A stretch of DNA of 64,000 nt from positions 868,001-932,000 of the forward strand of contig NZ_CP157005.1 of NCBI RefSeq assembly GCF_039904985.1, given 5' to 3'. The stretch is from Methylomonas sp. AM2-LC. GTDB lineage: Bacteria; Pseudomonadota; Gammaproteobacteria; Methylococcales; Methylomonadaceae. Below, piece by piece: positions 18,717-28,705 of this stretch. Made by a program: the position numbers and the translations under genes. The stretch's first letter is position 1, and each line of letters starts with the position of its first letter. The notes beneath the pieces are model-generated. The model saw only the letters and a list, made by a program, of their open reading frames with translations. It ran no database searches and had not been told where the DNA came from.

Positions 18717-20474
18717 ATGGCGATTAACAAACAGCTGATAGTAGCTTTAGCACTATCGGGGCTGATCGGTGTGGCACATGCCGATGAAAAGGAAGAGTTA
18801 CTCAAATTGCGGAATACGACTGTTAATTTAATCAAGCAGTTGGTTAAGCAGGGCGTGCTTACCGATAAAACTGCGAATGAAATGATCAAGCAAGCAGAAG
18901 CCGATGCAGGTAAACAGGCAGCTGCAGCTAAGGTAGCTGGTGGAAAGAATGCAGTAGATGCCGGGAATGTCGAGCAGGCAGCCGTTAATGGTGCAGTTGC
19001 TAAAGATGCCGTACCTGCTGATGAAGTGCGCGTAACTTATGTACCCGATTTTGTTAAGGACGAAATACGCCAACAAGTACGTAGTGAATTGCGTGAGGAA
19101 GTGGTTGGTGATGTTATGCAAAAAGCCAAAGACGAAAAATGGGGCACTGCTGAAGGTGTGCCCGAATGGGTGAAGCGTTTTAAATTGTCTGGAGATTTGC
19201 GTTTACGCGATCAGGGCAATTTTTATGCATCAGATAATATAGCGAAAAGTTATTTTAATTGGCAAACCATCAATACTCTTAATAATGGCGCGGGAAATGG
19301 TATTGGTCCGGCGGGTATTAATGCTTTCCAAAATACAACTTTGAATCGTAATGTGAGTCGTGAACGTTTCCGTTTAGGAATTGATGCCGATATTGCTAAG
19401 GGTGTGGATGCCGGTATTCGCTTGGCAACAGGTAATACACCAAATCCAGTGTCTACCAATCAGACACTTGGTAACACAGGCGCACTTTATCAATTTGCCG
19501 TTGATCGGGCATTTCTAAGATACAACGGCTATGATGACAAGAAATTTAACTGGTTGACTGCTATGGCGGGTAGAACACCCAATCCATTCTTTACAGCAGG
19601 TAGTGAGGTGGTATGGGATGAAGATTTATCTTTTGAAGGTGCTGCGTTAACTATCCGACATCGACTAGGCGTTGATCAATTATCAGATGAAATTGGTGGT
19701 AAGGGTCCTACTGTTTTTGCTACCGGCGGTCTTTTTCCTTTGCAATCAACAAACTTAGTTTCTGGGCTGAGTGCGCGGGATAAATGGTTCTTCGGTGGCC
19801 AGATTGGAGTAGATTGGGGCTTTGATAATCAGGATAGTTTGCAAATGGGTGGTGCGTATTATGATTATCAAAACATTAAGGCTGTTATCAATAAAAGCGC
19901 CAATCCATTGTGTAATACCAATACAGCTGATATGAACCAGTCTGTGCCTCAGTTTATGCAAGGTGGTAATAGTTTGGTGAGTATTTGTAATGGCAATACT
20001 GATTTGGCTTCGGGGGGCTTGGTTGGCTTGGCTTCAGATTACAGAATTGTCGATATCAATGCCTTATACGATATGGCTCTGTTTTCGCCTATCCATCTTA
20101 GATTTAGCGCGGATGTTGCCAAAAACATAGGCTTTAACCGCTCACAAATTTTGGCTTATACGGGCTATCATATTGCTGAAAAAACCACTGCTTGGCAATT
20201 TAAGGTCGATCTGGGTTGGACTAAAATGACTGCGCCAGGAAATTGGAATATTTTTACTGGCTACAAATACGTGGAACGAGATGCGGTATTAGACGCCTAT
20301 ACCGATTCGGATTTTCATAATGGTGGTACCAACGTTAAAGGTTGGATGATGGGGGGTAATTACGCCCTAATGAAAAGCGTGTGGCTAACAGGGCGTTGGC
20401 TAAGCGGTAATGTTATCAATGGGCCAGCCTATGGTTTGGATGTTATGCAACTTGATCTTAATACTCGCTTCTAA
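18717..20474 (+). CDS. Putative outer-membrane porin with N-terminal coiled coil
   Basis: 585 residues with a Sec signal peptide (cleavage after VAHA, about residue 22). The N-terminal segment EELLKLRNTTVNLIKQLVKQGVLTDKTANEMIKQAEAD is the typical start of the 'putative porin' (Porin_5-like) family. A long beta-barrel region follows from about residue 155 (RFKLSGDLRLRDQGNFY) and ends in RF, the usual C-terminal aromatic. The coiled-coil part may contact peptidoglycan or the TonB apparatus. It is the fourth gene of the ExbB-fusion operon and probably its outer-membrane component. The substrate cannot be told from sequence. Confidence 0.85.
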   Translation: MAINKQLIVALALSGLIGVAHADEKEELLKLRNTTVNLIKQLVKQGVLTDKTANEMIKQAEADAGKQAAAAKVAGGKNAVDAGNVEQAAVNGAVAKDAVPADEVRVTYVPDFVKDEIRQQVRSELREEVVGDVMQKAKDEKWGTAEGVPEWVKRFKLSGDLRLRDQGNFYASDNIAKSYFNWQTINTLNNGAGNGIGPAGINAFQNTTLNRNVSRERFRLGIDADIAKGVDAGIRLATGNTPNPVSTNQTLGNTGALYQFAVDRAFLRYNGYDDKKFNWLTAMAGRTPNPFFTAGSEVVWDEDLSFEGAALTIRHRLGVDQLSDEIGGKGPTVFATGGLFPLQSTNLVSGLSARDKWFFGGQIGVDWGFDNQDSLQMGGAYYDYQNIKAVINKSANPLCNTNTADMNQSVPQFMQGGNSLVSICNGNTDLASGGLVGLASDYRIVDINALYDMALFSPIHLRFSADVAKNIGFNRSQILAYTGYHIAEKTTAWQFKVDLGWTKMTAPGNWNIFTGYKYVERDAVLDAYTDSDFHNGGTNVKGWMMGGNYALMKSVWLTGRWLSGNVINGPAYGLDVMQLDLNTRF

Positions 20475-20486
20475 ACGGGATATAAC

Positions 20487-21122
20487 ATGAAGGTTTTTCG
20501 TAAAAGGATTATTGTTATTTTTTTGCTTCTAAGTGGTTTGGCTGTCAGTGTAAGTGCTGCGCCGCGTGATGCGGGTAAAGCTGATAGTGGTGCGGTACAA
20601 AAACTACAGATGATGGTGAAAAGCCTGACCAGTGAACGGGATGCAGCAAAAGCTGAAGCCAGTAAAGTGCTGGCTGAGGTTGAGCAACTGAAGAAAGAAA
20701 ATAAAGAACATATGGCAGCCATTAAATCCACTGAGGCTGCCAAACAGCAAGTAGATAGCGAATTGACGGCGCAAAAAACCAGTACTACCGAGGTACAAAG
20801 TCGTCTGGAGCAAACGAATACTCGTCTGCTGGAAGTAATAGAAAAATACAAGGTGCTCAATCAGTCTAAAAATGAACTGACTAACGAGCTGGCGGTTTTA
20901 AATAATAAGCATCAAACCACAGAACAAAAGTTAACCACATGCGAAGAGCGTAACGTTAAACTGTATGAGTCTGGAAAAGAGCTGCTGGAACGCTATCAAA
21001 CAAAAGGTACCTTAACTTCAGTGTTGCAGGATGAGCCACTGTTGCAATTTAATAGTGTCGAAATGGAAACCATCAAGCAAGATTATGAAGATAAACTGCG
21101 CTCTGGTGTCTACAAACCCTAA
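20487..21122 (+). CDS. Periplasmic coiled-coil protein
   Basis: 211 residues with a signal peptide (MKVFRKRIIVIFLLLSGLAV, cleavage after SAA near residue 28). Almost the whole mature protein is a predicted coiled coil, with long heptad stretches of Glu, Lys, Ala and Gln between about 40 and 150. A single Cys (LTTCEER) is present. There is no enzymatic domain. It starts 12 bp after the porin stop and ends the operon. A structural or scaffold role across the periplasm is a guess. I do not recognise a named family. Confidence 0.78.
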   Translation: MKVFRKRIIVIFLLLSGLAVSVSAAPRDAGKADSGAVQKLQMMVKSLTSERDAAKAEASKVLAEVEQLKKENKEHMAAIKSTEAAKQQVDSELTAQKTSTTEVQSRLEQTNTRLLEVIEKYKVLNQSKNELTNELAVLNNKHQTTEQKLTTCEERNVKLYESGKELLERYQTKGTLTSVLQDEPLLQFNSVEMETIKQDYEDKLRSGVYKP

Positions 21123-21135
21123 ATTTCGTCACTAC

Positions 21136-21200
21136 TCAGCGTAGGGTGGGTTAGATGCGCAACTGAAGTGCTTTTAGGCATAGATGTCTGTAACCCACCA
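21136..21200 (+). repeat. REP-like repeat, copy 2
   Basis: It begins CTCAGCGTAGGGTGGGTTA and ends TAACCCACCATGG. Outer arms 21145-21153 and 21191-21199 form a perfect 9-bp inverted repeat. It lies 14 bp after the coiled-coil gene and could act as a transcription end. It is related to 4522-4585. Confidence 0.6.
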
Positions 21201-21347
21201 TGGGGATAAGAAAACTGCTCTATAACCTATAACAAAATGGGTGTACGAGAATTATTACAATTTTTATAGGATGTGCCGACGCCAGGAGGCGCATCGATCG
21301 CGACTGATGCGCATCACTTCGTTCAGTACATATATGGACTTCCCCCC

Positions 21348-21711
21348 TATTGCAAGACAAATTTTACCAAAATGAATGATTTCAAAAGTAATCAAGATTG
21401 CCGCCATATATTCGGTTTCAATTAGAGGTTGATTAATTTAACCACTGAACCTTGATGAACGTATTCGCGCGCTATTTCCACAAACATCCTAACGATTTTT
21501 AAAATCTATGTGCTTGAACGGGATAAATAGCACCGGTCTGACCTGTTGTTATCATCAATTGGATTTACTTGCCTCCGCAATCTGTTTTACTCTGTGTTAC
21601 ACCATTCACTTTTAATCATATCAACTGAGGGTTATCCACGCCTTACCCAACACCGGAACCCTTCTATCACGTGTAGGTGTTGGGTAAGGCGTGGATAACC
21701 CGGCCTACACG
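21348..21711 (-). other. IS 3' non-coding region, candidate bridge RNA source
   Basis: These 364 bp between the transposase stop and the left inverted repeat hold no gene. IS110-family recombinases are guided by a structured bridge RNA encoded in the element's non-coding end; in the IS1111 subgroup that is downstream of the transposase. I cannot draw the guide loops by eye. A REP-like palindrome occupies 21629-21710. Confidence 0.35.
21629..21710. repeat. Perfect 26-bp inverted repeat plus nested REP-like palindrome
   Basis: Arms 21629-21654 and 21676-21701 are perfect reverse complements (core TATCCACGCCTTACCCAACA) with a 21-bp spacer. The right arm is nested in a second palindrome (GTGTAGG 21671-21677 with CCTACAC 21704-21710) that ends one base before the transposase stop codon. 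It may terminate the transposase transcript or be a REP that entered the IS. Confidence 0.75.
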
Positions 21712-22746
21712 CTACGACATGACTACATCGGCGGACCTAACCTCATACCTCTTATTTTGTGTAGCCATTACCCACAAAATTCGGGCATTTTTATTGGCCA
21801 GTGCGACGGCCGCTTTGTTAAAACCACGTCGTTCAATTAGCGCCTGCAACCATCGACTTAGCGAGTCTGTTTTACCTTGGCAGTTTTTCAAGACTGATCG
21901 GGCGCCGTGAATCAGTAAAGTTCGCAGATAGCCATTACCTCGTTTACTGATACCCAACAACACCACCTTGTCACCACTCGTGTGCTGTTTGGGTACAATG
22001 CCTAAACTGGCTGCATAATTTTTGCTTTTGGTATAGCCTTTACCGTCCCCTATATCCGATGCAGCCATAGTAGCCGTAATGGCTCCTATACCTGGAACCT
22101 CTACAAATCGTTGACATAATTCGCTCTGAATACAGAGTTGATCAATCTGCTTATCATACTCTTTGATCGTTTTATCCAATTCCTTGAGTTTTTCAAGCTG
22201 TTTGGCAAACAGATTTCGACTGATCACGCTTAAACCATTCTCAGCATCTTCAATAATTTCAGTGAGGTGCGTTCTGAGCTGATTGATGCCTATAGGCAGC
22301 ACAATTCCCCACTCACCTAAAAAACCCCGAATTCGATTCGCCACCGCCGTCCGTTCATCCACTGTACTTTGACGCAATCGATGCAGCATTTGAATATCTT
22401 GCTGCTCAAGCGTCTTAAGCGAAACTGTTCGTCTTTTCGGTTGGTGTGTTGCCGTCCAAATAGCCTCTGCATCGTTATAATCATTTTTATTGCCCACCAC
22501 AAACCCTTTCACATAACGGGCATTCAGCAATACCACTTCATGCCCCAGTTTCTTGATTTCTCGCGCCCAATAATGCGAGCCTCCACAGGCTTCCATACCA
22601 ATAATACTGACTGGCAAGTTCGCTATGTACGACAATAAATCCGCTCGCTTTACTTTCTTTTTAATCTGTTTCAGTTCAGCATTAAAACTCACCAGATGAA
22701 AAATGTTTTTTGCTAAATCTAAACCAATTACGTTATTCTTGATCAT
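21712..22746 (-). CDS. IS110-family transposase (DEDD recombinase)
   Basis: 344 residues. The N-terminal RuvC-like DEDD domain starts IGLDLAKNIFHL (first catalytic Asp), followed by GMEACGGSHYWAREI and KNDYNDAEAI. A coiled-coil linker (about 165-225) leads to the C-terminal Transposase_20 domain: VPGIGAITATMAAS, the region KNYAASLGIVPKQHTSGD, and the catalytic-serine segment GISKRGNGYLRTLL. The frame is complete and uninterrupted, so the element may be active. The start ATG follows the sequence GGAGAAATCC, a good ribosome site. Confidence 0.95.
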   Translation of the reverse strand: MIKNNVIGLDLAKNIFHLVSFNAELKQIKKKVKRADLLSYIANLPVSIIGMEACGGSHYWAREIKKLGHEVVLLNARYVKGFVVGNKNDYNDAEAIWTATHQPKRRTVSLKTLEQQDIQMLHRLRQSTVDERTAVANRIRGFLGEWGIVLPIGINQLRTHLTEIIEDAENGLSVISRNLFAKQLEKLKELDKTIKEYDKQIDQLCIQSELCQRFVEVPGIGAITATMAASDIGDGKGYTKSKNYAASLGIVPKQHTSGDKVVLLGISKRGNGYLRTLLIHGARSVLKNCQGKTDSLSRWLQALIERRGFNKAAVALANKNARILWVMATQNKRYEVRSADVVMS

Positions 22747-22838
22747 GGATTTCTCCTTACCCTTGTTTATTTGCCAGGTGCATTATGACACCGTTAGGGG
22801 TGGGGAGAAGTCCATGCCATCATCCTACTACACTGTTG

Positions 22839-23288
22839 TTAGGGTCTTAATGGTGTAACTACCCCTGTCTCCCGATAGCGCTGATAATCCTCTAATACCG
22901 TGGCATGATCAAAAGCCAGTTGCGGTAAGTTATCCGTAAAGCTAAATAGCCCACAGTTTTTGGCGTCATCCGCTGCCAGAGGGGTGCCATGTGCTTCAGC
23001 GATATAAACAGCGGTTACCGTATGATTTCTGGGGTCGCGTAGAGGATTTGAATAAATACCTAGTAATACTTTTAAAGTGACGATTAACCCGGTTTCTTCC
23101 TGCGCTTCGCGAATGGCGGCGCTCTCTAAGGTTTCACCAACATCCACAAATCCACCTGGTACGGCCCAGCCATAGGGAGGATATGCGCGTTCGATCAGTA
23201 CAAACGGGCGATGTGGATAATCTATTAGTTCGATAAGCGTATCAGCCGCTAATAATGGGGTTACAGGTTTAGACATAATGTGTGCCAT
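22839..23288 (-). CDS. Nudix hydrolase
   Basis: Up to 149 residues. It carries an intact Nudix box ([24 protein letters not shown] region: Gly, Glu, Arg-Glu and Glu-Glu-x-Gly at the canonical spacing) near residue 45-70. The box binds divalent metal and hydrolyses nucleoside-diphosphate-linked compounds. The context WAVPGGF resembles ADP-ribose/MutT-type enzymes, but the substrate cannot be told. A second in-frame ATG at 23276 (MSKPVTPL) is an equally plausible start; neither has a clear ribosome site. It is transcribed away from carA and ends 23 bp before the IS repeat. Confidence 0.88.
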   Translation of the reverse strand: MAHIMSKPVTPLLAADTLIELIDYPHRPFVLIERAYPPYGWAVPGGFVDVGETLESAAIREAQEETGLIVTLKVLLGIYSNPLRDPRNHTVTAVYIAEAHGTPLAADDAKNCGLFSFTDNLPQLAFDHATVLEDYQRYRETGVVTPLRP

Positions 23289-23418
23289 TTATTTTGAAAA
23301 ATCAGCGTTAATAGTAACCTGAGGGGTGAAAAGATGGAATCAGACATAAGAAAAGAAAAATTGTTAATGACCTGATAGCCATAATTTCGTAAAATTGCTG
23401 TAGTTTTAATCTTTTCAG

Positions 23419-23450
23419 AACGGGGTGAGTCGTCAGGCTTATCCCGTTTT
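23419..23450 (+). promoter_or_regulatory. Hairpin in the carA leader, possible attenuator
   Basis: Arms 23419-23429 and 23438-23448 pair over 11 bp (two G-U) with an 8-base loop, directly followed by TT and C. It lies 23 bp before the carA start. The tail is too short for a convincing terminator, so a role in attenuation is only a suggestion. Confidence 0.35.
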
Positions 23451-23472
23451 CTACATCTAAAGGTGGCCAATC

Positions 23473-24606
23473 TTGAATAAACCTGCATTACTGGTACTAG
23501 AAGACGGGACGGTGTTTCACGGTAAATCCATAGGCGCTGAGGGCTGTGCAGTAGGGGAGGTGGTATTTAACACTGCTCTAACTGGCTATCAGGAAATTCT
23601 TAGCGATCCTTCCTATGCCCGACAAATTATCACACTTACTTATCCGCATATCGGCAACGTCGGCACTAATGCCGAAGACGACGAATCGGGCCAGGTTGTA
23701 GCCAGTGGTTTGGTCATACGTGACTTGCCAATTTTAGCCAGTAACTGGCGTATGCAGCAAAGTTTGCCTGACTATCTGCGTGAGCGCAAGGTAGTGGCGA
23801 TTGCAGATATTGATACCCGGCAATTGACGCGCTTGTTACGCGATAAAGGGGCGCAACGCGGATGTATAATTGCTGGTGATAATATTGATGTGACGCAAGC
23901 TCAGCAGGCCATACAGGGCTTTGCAGGTTTGAAAGGCATGGATTTGGCTAAAGAAGTCACCACAACTGAGTCTTATGAATGGACCGAAAATGTCTGGCAA
24001 TTAGGGCAAGGACACAGCGTTGCAGCGCATTTAAATAAACATGTAGTGGCTTACGATTTTGGTATTAAACGCAATATTCTGCGTTTGCTGGTGAATCGTG
24101 GTTGCCGAGTCACTGTGGTGCCAGCCACAACGACTGCTGCTGAGGTGCTAGCCTTAAAGCCGGATGGTGTGTTTTTGTCTAATGGTCCTGGTGACCCTGA
24201 GCCTTGTGCGTACGCTATTGCTGCCATTCAGGAGCTTTTGGAGCATAACATGCCTCTGTTTGGTATTTGCCTTGGTCATCAATTACTGGCTTTGGCCAGT
24301 GGTGCAAAAACTGAAAAAATGAAATTCGGCCATCATGGTGCCAATCATCCTGTTCAGCAGATTGCTACAGGTCGGGTAATGATCAGCAGCCAAAACCACG
24401 GCTTTGCAGTCAATGAAGCGTCGCTGCCTGATAATGTACGTGCTACTTACCGTTCTTTATTCGATGGCAGTTTACAAGGTATTGAACGTACCGATAAGCC
24501 AGCCTTTAGTTTTCAGGGACATCCTGAGGCGAGTCCTGGCCCGCATGATGTTGAATCATTATTTGATGATTTTATAACCTTGATGAACCCACCGCGTTTA
24601 GCCTAG
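23473..24606 (+). CDS. carA: Carbamoyl-phosphate synthase small (glutaminase) subunit
   Basis: 377 residues, the usual length. It hydrolyses glutamine and passes ammonia to CarB for carbamoyl phosphate, the precursor of pyrimidines and arginine. The N-terminal CPSase domain starts [20 protein letters not shown]. The class I glutamine amidotransferase domain has GICLGHQ with the nucleophile Cys near residue 266 and the GHPEAS histidine-glutamate pair near the C-terminus. The start codon is TTG at 23473, supported by ribosome site AAAGGTGG at 23459-23466; no in-frame ATG lies near. carB follows 18 bp downstream, so the two are co-transcribed. Confidence 0.97.
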   Translation: MNKPALLVLEDGTVFHGKSIGAEGCAVGEVVFNTALTGYQEILSDPSYARQIITLTYPHIGNVGTNAEDDESGQVVASGLVIRDLPILASNWRMQQSLPDYLRERKVVAIADIDTRQLTRLLRDKGAQRGCIIAGDNIDVTQAQQAIQGFAGLKGMDLAKEVTTTESYEWTENVWQLGQGHSVAAHLNKHVVAYDFGIKRNILRLLVNRGCRVTVVPATTTAAEVLALKPDGVFLSNGPGDPEPCAYAIAAIQELLEHNMPLFGICLGHQLLALASGAKTEKMKFGHHGANHPVQQIATGRVMISSQNHGFAVNEASLPDNVRATYRSLFDGSLQGIERTDKPAFSFQGHPEASPGPHDVESLFDDFITLMNPPRLA

Positions 24607-24624
24607 TTTTCTATACAGAGTCAT

Positions 24625-27600
24625 ATGCCAAAAAGAACCGACATAAAATCGATTTTATTACTGGGTGCCGGGCCGATTGTTATCGGTCAGGCTTGCGAAT
24701 TCGACTATTCTGGCACACAAGCTTGTAAAGCGCTGCGTGAAGAGGGGTTTCGGGTCATACTGGTTAACTCCAATCCAGCTACTATTATGACCGATCCTGA
24801 AATGGCCGATGTTATTTACATTGAGCCTATTGATTGGCAAACCGTAGAAAAGATTATTGAAAAAGAACGTCCTGATGCCATACTTCCGACTATGGGTGGA
24901 CAGACGGCGCTTAATTGTGCCTTGGCACTGGATAAACACGGCGTGTTGGAAAAATACGGCGTGGAAATGATAGGTGCCAGCAAGGAAGCCATCAACAAAG
25001 CCGAAGATAGGCATTTGTTTAACGAGGCCATGCGTAAAATTGGCCTTAAAGTCTCTAAATCTAAAGTAGCACATAGCATGGAAGAAGCTTTGGCTGCTCA
25101 GGAAGAAGTTGGCTATCCAACCATTATTCGTCCCTCGTTCACTATGGGCGGCAGCGGTGGCGGTATTGCTTATAATCGTGAAGAGTTTCTGGAAATTTGT
25201 GAGCGTGGTTTATATTTATCGCCCACCAGCGAATTATTGATCGAGCAATCGGTATTGGGTTGGAAAGAGTTTGAAATGGAGGTGGTACGTGACTCCAAAG
25301 ATAATTGTATTATCGTCTGCTCTATCGAAAACTTTGATCCTATGGGTGTGCATACGGGCGACTCTATAACAGTGGCACCTGCACAAACCTTAACCGATAA
25401 AGAGTATCAGTTGTTACGTAACGCTTCTTTAGCTGTATTGCGTGAAATTGGTGTGGATACGGGAGGGTCTAATGTGCAATTTGCCATTAATCCTGAAGAT
25501 GGCTCTTTAATTGTCATTGAAATGAATCCTCGCGTTTCTCGTTCTTCGGCTCTGGCTTCTAAAGCGACAGGTTTCCCCATTGCCAAAGTGGCTGCCAAAT
25601 TAGCGGTGGGTTATACGCTGGACGAATTAAGCAACGAAATCACTGGCGGCAAAACTCCGGCATCTTTCGAACCCAGTATCGATTATGTGGTTACTAAAGT
25701 ACCGCGCTTTGCTTTCGAGAAATTTCCACAGGCCAATGATCGCCTGACTACACAAATGAAGTCTGTTGGTGAAGTAATGGCCATTGGACGTACCTTTCAG
25801 GAGTCTTTGCAAAAAGCATTGCGCGGATTGGAAGTGGGTGTGGATGGACTTGACGAAATCGTTGATTTAGAGGATGCCAATAGTCTGGATGTCATTCTTA
25901 GAGAACTGCGTTATCCGGGGTCGCAACGCTTATGGTATTTGGCTGATGCGTTTCGTAGCAGTTTAACGTTTGATGAAATCCATGAAGCCTCCAAAATTGA
26001 TCCCTGGTTTTTAGCGCAGGTTGAAGATTTAGTGGTTACCGAAAAAGCCTTGTCCAGCAAAGTTTTGGCTACGTTGGATGCGGATGAGTTATTTAGACTG
26101 AAGCGTAAAGGTTTTTCTGATGCTAGGCTGGCGAAAGTATTGGGCGCAAAAGAATCAGAAGTACGTACCATCCGCCATAAATACGGAATTCGTCCGGTTT
26201 ATAAGCGCATAGACTCTTGTGCGGCAGAATTTGCTTCCGATACTGCTTATTTGTATTCCACTTATGAGCAAGAATGCGAAGCGCTGCCCACGAATCGTGA
26301 AAAAATTGTGATTCTTGGTGGCGGACCAAATCGGATTGGTCAAGGTATAGAATTTGATTATTGTTGTGTGCATGCCGCTTTAGCGTTGCGGGAAGATGGC
26401 TATGAGACCATCATGATTAACTGTAATCCTGAAACGGTGTCTACTGACTTTGATACCTCTGATCGTTTATATTTTGAACCTTTAACACTGGAAGATGTGT
26501 TGGAGATTATTGATCTGGAAAAACCCAAAGGCGTCATTGTGCAGTACGGAGGGCAAACACCTCTGAAATTAGCACGGGCTCTTGAAGCGGCTGGCGCGCC
26601 TATTATTGGTACCTCGCCAGATTCGATTGATTTGGCGGAAGATCGTGAACGCTTTCAAAAATTACTGGAACGTCTTGAGCTGTTACAACCGCCCAATGCA
26701 ACCGCCCGCTCCGTTGAACAAGCTGTTATTTCAGCCAAAGAGCTTGGCTATCCATTGGTGGTGCGCCCTTCTTATGTATTGGGTGGAAGGGCTATGGAAA
26801 TTGTATTTAACGAAGAAGGGCTCCGTCGCTATATGAAAGAAGCGGTGAGTGTTTCCAATGATTCACCTGTTTTGCTGGATAGATTTCTGGATGATGCGGT
26901 AGAAATGGATGTTGATGCTATTTATGATGGTGAGACACTGTTGATAGGTGGCTTGATGGAGCATATTGAGCAGGCCGGTGTACATTCCGGTGATTCTGCC
27001 TGCTCATTGCCACCTTATGATCTACCCATGGCTATGCAGAATCAGTTGCGAGCCCAGGTTGCAAAAATGGCGGAAGCTTTAGGGGTGCGAGGTTTAATGA
27101 ATACCCAGTTCGCCATTCAAGGTGAAACTATCTATGTGTTGGAAGTTAATCCACGCGCATCAAGAACTGCGCCATTTGTTTCCAAAGCAACAGGTTATCC
27201 ATTGGCTAAAATTGCCGCGCGCTGTATGGCGGGCAAATCGTTAAAAGAACAAGGCGTTACCGAAGAGCGTATCCCCAGCTATTTTTCTGTAAAAGAAGCG
27301 GTGTTTCCGTTTATTAAGTTTCCGGGTGTTGATCCTTTGTTAGGGCCGGAAATGAAATCTACCGGCGAAGTCATGGGGGTGGGTAAAACCTTTGGCGAGG
27401 CTTTTGCCAAATCGCAGCGTGCAGCCGGGGTTGATTTAAGTCAGAGTGGTAAAGTGCTGATCAGTATCCGTGATGCCGATAAGCCTAAATTGCCGGAATT
27501 GGCGAATATGCTGATTGCCAAAAACTACGAAATTGTAGCTACTCGCGGTACTGCGCGGGTTTTAAAGGCGGCGGGTATTCCGTGCAAGGAAATATTCAAG

Positions 27601-27840
27601 GTAAATGAGGGGCGTCCACATACCGTGGATATGATTAAAAATGGAGAAATCCATTTGATAGTCAATACCACTGATGGCGTTAAAGCTGTGGCTGATTCGT
27701 TTACCATGCGCCGGGAAGCGTTACAGCGTAAGGTGAGTTATTACACTACCATGGCGGGCGCTAAAGCCGCTTGTTATGCTTTAGGTGAATTATCAGCTGG
27801 CGATGTGAATAGTTTGCAAGATTTGCATAAAACTTTTTAA
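24625..27840 (+). CDS. carB: Carbamoyl-phosphate synthase large subunit
   Basis: 1071 residues, full length. There are two homologous halves, each with a biotin-carboxylase-like N-lobe and an ATP-grasp domain. The first ATP-grasp includes [16 protein letters not shown], the second [14 protein letters not shown]. An oligomerisation region lies between. The C-terminal MGS-like allosteric domain (about 935-1071) contains [18 protein letters not shown], the site of ornithine and UMP regulation in relatives. It makes carbamoyl phosphate from bicarbonate, ammonia from CarA and two ATP. greA follows after 35 bp, so the operon may read through. Confidence 0.98.
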   Translation: MPKRTDIKSILLLGAGPIVIGQACEFDYSGTQACKALREEGFRVILVNSNPATIMTDPEMADVIYIEPIDWQTVEKIIEKERPDAILPTMGGQTALNCALALDKHGVLEKYGVEMIGASKEAINKAEDRHLFNEAMRKIGLKVSKSKVAHSMEEALAAQEEVGYPTIIRPSFTMGGSGGGIAYNREEFLEICERGLYLSPTSELLIEQSVLGWKEFEMEVVRDSKDNCIIVCSIENFDPMGVHTGDSITVAPAQTLTDKEYQLLRNASLAVLREIGVDTGGSNVQFAINPEDGSLIVIEMNPRVSRSSALASKATGFPIAKVAAKLAVGYTLDELSNEITGGKTPASFEPSIDYVVTKVPRFAFEKFPQANDRLTTQMKSVGEVMAIGRTFQESLQKALRGLEVGVDGLDEIVDLEDANSLDVILRELRYPGSQRLWYLADAFRSSLTFDEIHEASKIDPWFLAQVEDLVVTEKALSSKVLATLDADELFRLKRKGFSDARLAKVLGAKESEVRTIRHKYGIRPVYKRIDSCAAEFASDTAYLYSTYEQECEALPTNREKIVILGGGPNRIGQGIEFDYCCVHAALALREDGYETIMINCNPETVSTDFDTSDRLYFEPLTLEDVLEIIDLEKPKGVIVQYGGQTPLKLARALEAAGAPIIGTSPDSIDLAEDRERFQKLLERLELLQPPNATARSVEQAVISAKELGYPLVVRPSYVLGGRAMEIVFNEEGLRRYMKEAVSVSNDSPVLLDRFLDDAVEMDVDAIYDGETLLIGGLMEHIEQAGVHSGDSACSLPPYDLPMAMQNQLRAQVAKMAEALGVRGLMNTQFAIQGETIYVLEVNPRASRTAPFVSKATGYPLAKIAARCMAGKSLKEQGVTEERIPSYFSVKEAVFPFIKFPGVDPLLGPEMKSTGEVMGVGKTFGEAFAKSQRAAGVDLSQSGKVLISIRDADKPKLPELANMLIAKNYEIVATRGTARVLKAAGIPCKEIFKVNEGRPHTVDMIKNGEIHLIVNTTDGVKAVADSFTMRREALQRKVSYYTTMAGAKAACYALGELSAGDVNSLQDLHKTF

Positions 27841-27875
27841 CGGACGAGTGTTCGAAGTATTTTTAGGAGTAGTCT

Positions 27876-28352
27876 ATGATTAAAGTGCCGTTGACAGTGG
27901 TGGGTGCGAATAAATTGCGTACTGAGCTGGAAGAATTAAAATCTGTGGTTAGGCCACGAATAATCCAGGCCATATCAGATGCGCGTGCGCATGGCGATTT
28001 AAAAGAGAATGCTGAGTATCATGCGGCTCGCGAACAACAAAGTTTTGCTGAAGGGCGCATTGCTGAGATTGAAAGTAAGCTATCGAATGCTAATATTATT
28101 GACGTCACTAAAACCGACGCTAATGGTAAAGTTGTGTTTGGCGCGACTGTGGAGATTGAGGAATTGGAAACTGGTAAGGTGGTTACCTATCAAATCGTCG
28201 GCGAAGATGAAGCGAGTATTAAAGAAGGCCGAATTTCAATTGGATCGCCTATTGCCCGGGCTTTGATTGGTAAAGAAGTTGAAGATACCGTAGTGGTTAA
28301 AGCACCTGGTGGAAATATTGAATACGAAATAATTTCCATCCAGTATATTTAA
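27876..28352 (+). CDS. greA: Transcription elongation factor GreA
   Basis: 158 residues, the standard length. An N-terminal coiled coil (about 1-75) carries the acidic tip that reaches the RNA polymerase active site. A C-terminal FKBP-like domain (about 80-158, with the [25 protein letters not shown] region) follows. GreA stimulates cleavage of backtracked RNA. A good ribosome site (AGGAG near 27866) precedes ATG 27876. It is in the carAB-greA order common in gammaproteobacteria and converges on yhbY. Confidence 0.97.
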   Translation: MIKVPLTVVGANKLRTELEELKSVVRPRIIQAISDARAHGDLKENAEYHAAREQQSFAEGRIAEIESKLSNANIIDVTKTDANGKVVFGATVEIEELETGKVVTYQIVGEDEASIKEGRISIGSPIARALIGKEVEDTVVVKAPGGNIEYEIISIQYI

Positions 28353-28353
28353 A

Positions 28354-28377
28354 TAAAAAGAGAGCAGTAATGCTCTC
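28354..28377 (-). terminator. Rho-independent terminator of yhbY
   Basis: Stem 28360-28366 with 28371-28377 (7 bp, GTAA loop). Read on the minus strand it is followed by TTTTTATTT, so it terminates yhbY. There is no T-run on the plus side for greA. Confidence 0.8.
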
Positions 28378-28388
28378 ACTGGAATAGT

Positions 28389-28655
28389 TTATTTTTTTGG
28401 ATTTTTTCGATAAATAACGGTTACCTGACCAATAGACTGTATATGTTCCGCCAATGTTTCGGTGCATATGCGGTCTTTAATGGCAAAACGCTCATCCCTT
28501 TCTGCCCGGATTTTTACTTTGATTAGTTCGTGGGCATCTAAGGCTAGATTTATTTCTTTAATAACCGCATCGGTCAAGCCAGCTTGACCTATAATAACAA
28601 CAGGATTTAAGGCGTGAGCCTGTGCTTTTAACTTTTTCTTTTCAATGGAATTCAC
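28389..28655 (-). CDS. yhbY: YhbY-family RNA-binding protein (CRM domain)
   Basis: 88 residues forming a single CRM domain. The GxxG-type loop is in VVIIGQAGLTDAVI, followed by basic RNA-binding surfaces (KVKIRAERDER). YhbY associates with pre-50S ribosomal particles in E. coli. It is divergent from rlmE (50 bp apart), the same arrangement as in E. coli, and both act in large-subunit maturation. It converges with greA. Confidence 0.94.
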   Translation of the reverse strand: MNSIEKKKLKAQAHALNPVVIIGQAGLTDAVIKEINLALDAHELIKVKIRAERDERFAIKDRICTETLAEHIQSIGQVTVIYRKNPKK

Positions 28656-28705
28656 TCTGCTTCCTTGGATTTTAATAAACCCGATATTTTACACCAATAA
28701 AAAAT

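Larger units (their letters stand above)
21334..22815 (-). mobile_element. IS110-family (IS1111-like) insertion sequence
   Basis: It is bounded by 14-bp inverted repeats with one mismatch: ATGGACTTCCCCCC at 21334-21347 and GGGGAGAAGTCCAT at 22802-22815. It contains one DEDD-type transposase on the minus strand. The long non-coding part (about 365 bp) is downstream of the transposase and only about 55 bp lies upstream, which is the IS1111-subgroup layout. True ends may lie a few bases outside the repeats, and IS110 elements leave no target duplication. It sits between the secretion locus and the Nudix-carAB block. Confidence 0.8.

Noticed and set aside
21629..21701. 26-bp perfect inverted repeat as the ends of a separate transposon
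   Set aside because: Only 21 bp lie between the arms; it is a hairpin/REP-like structure. The IS ends are the 14-bp repeats at 21334 and 22802.
28354..28377. Terminator for greA on the plus strand
   Set aside because: The hairpin has a T-run only on the minus-strand side, so it serves yhbY.
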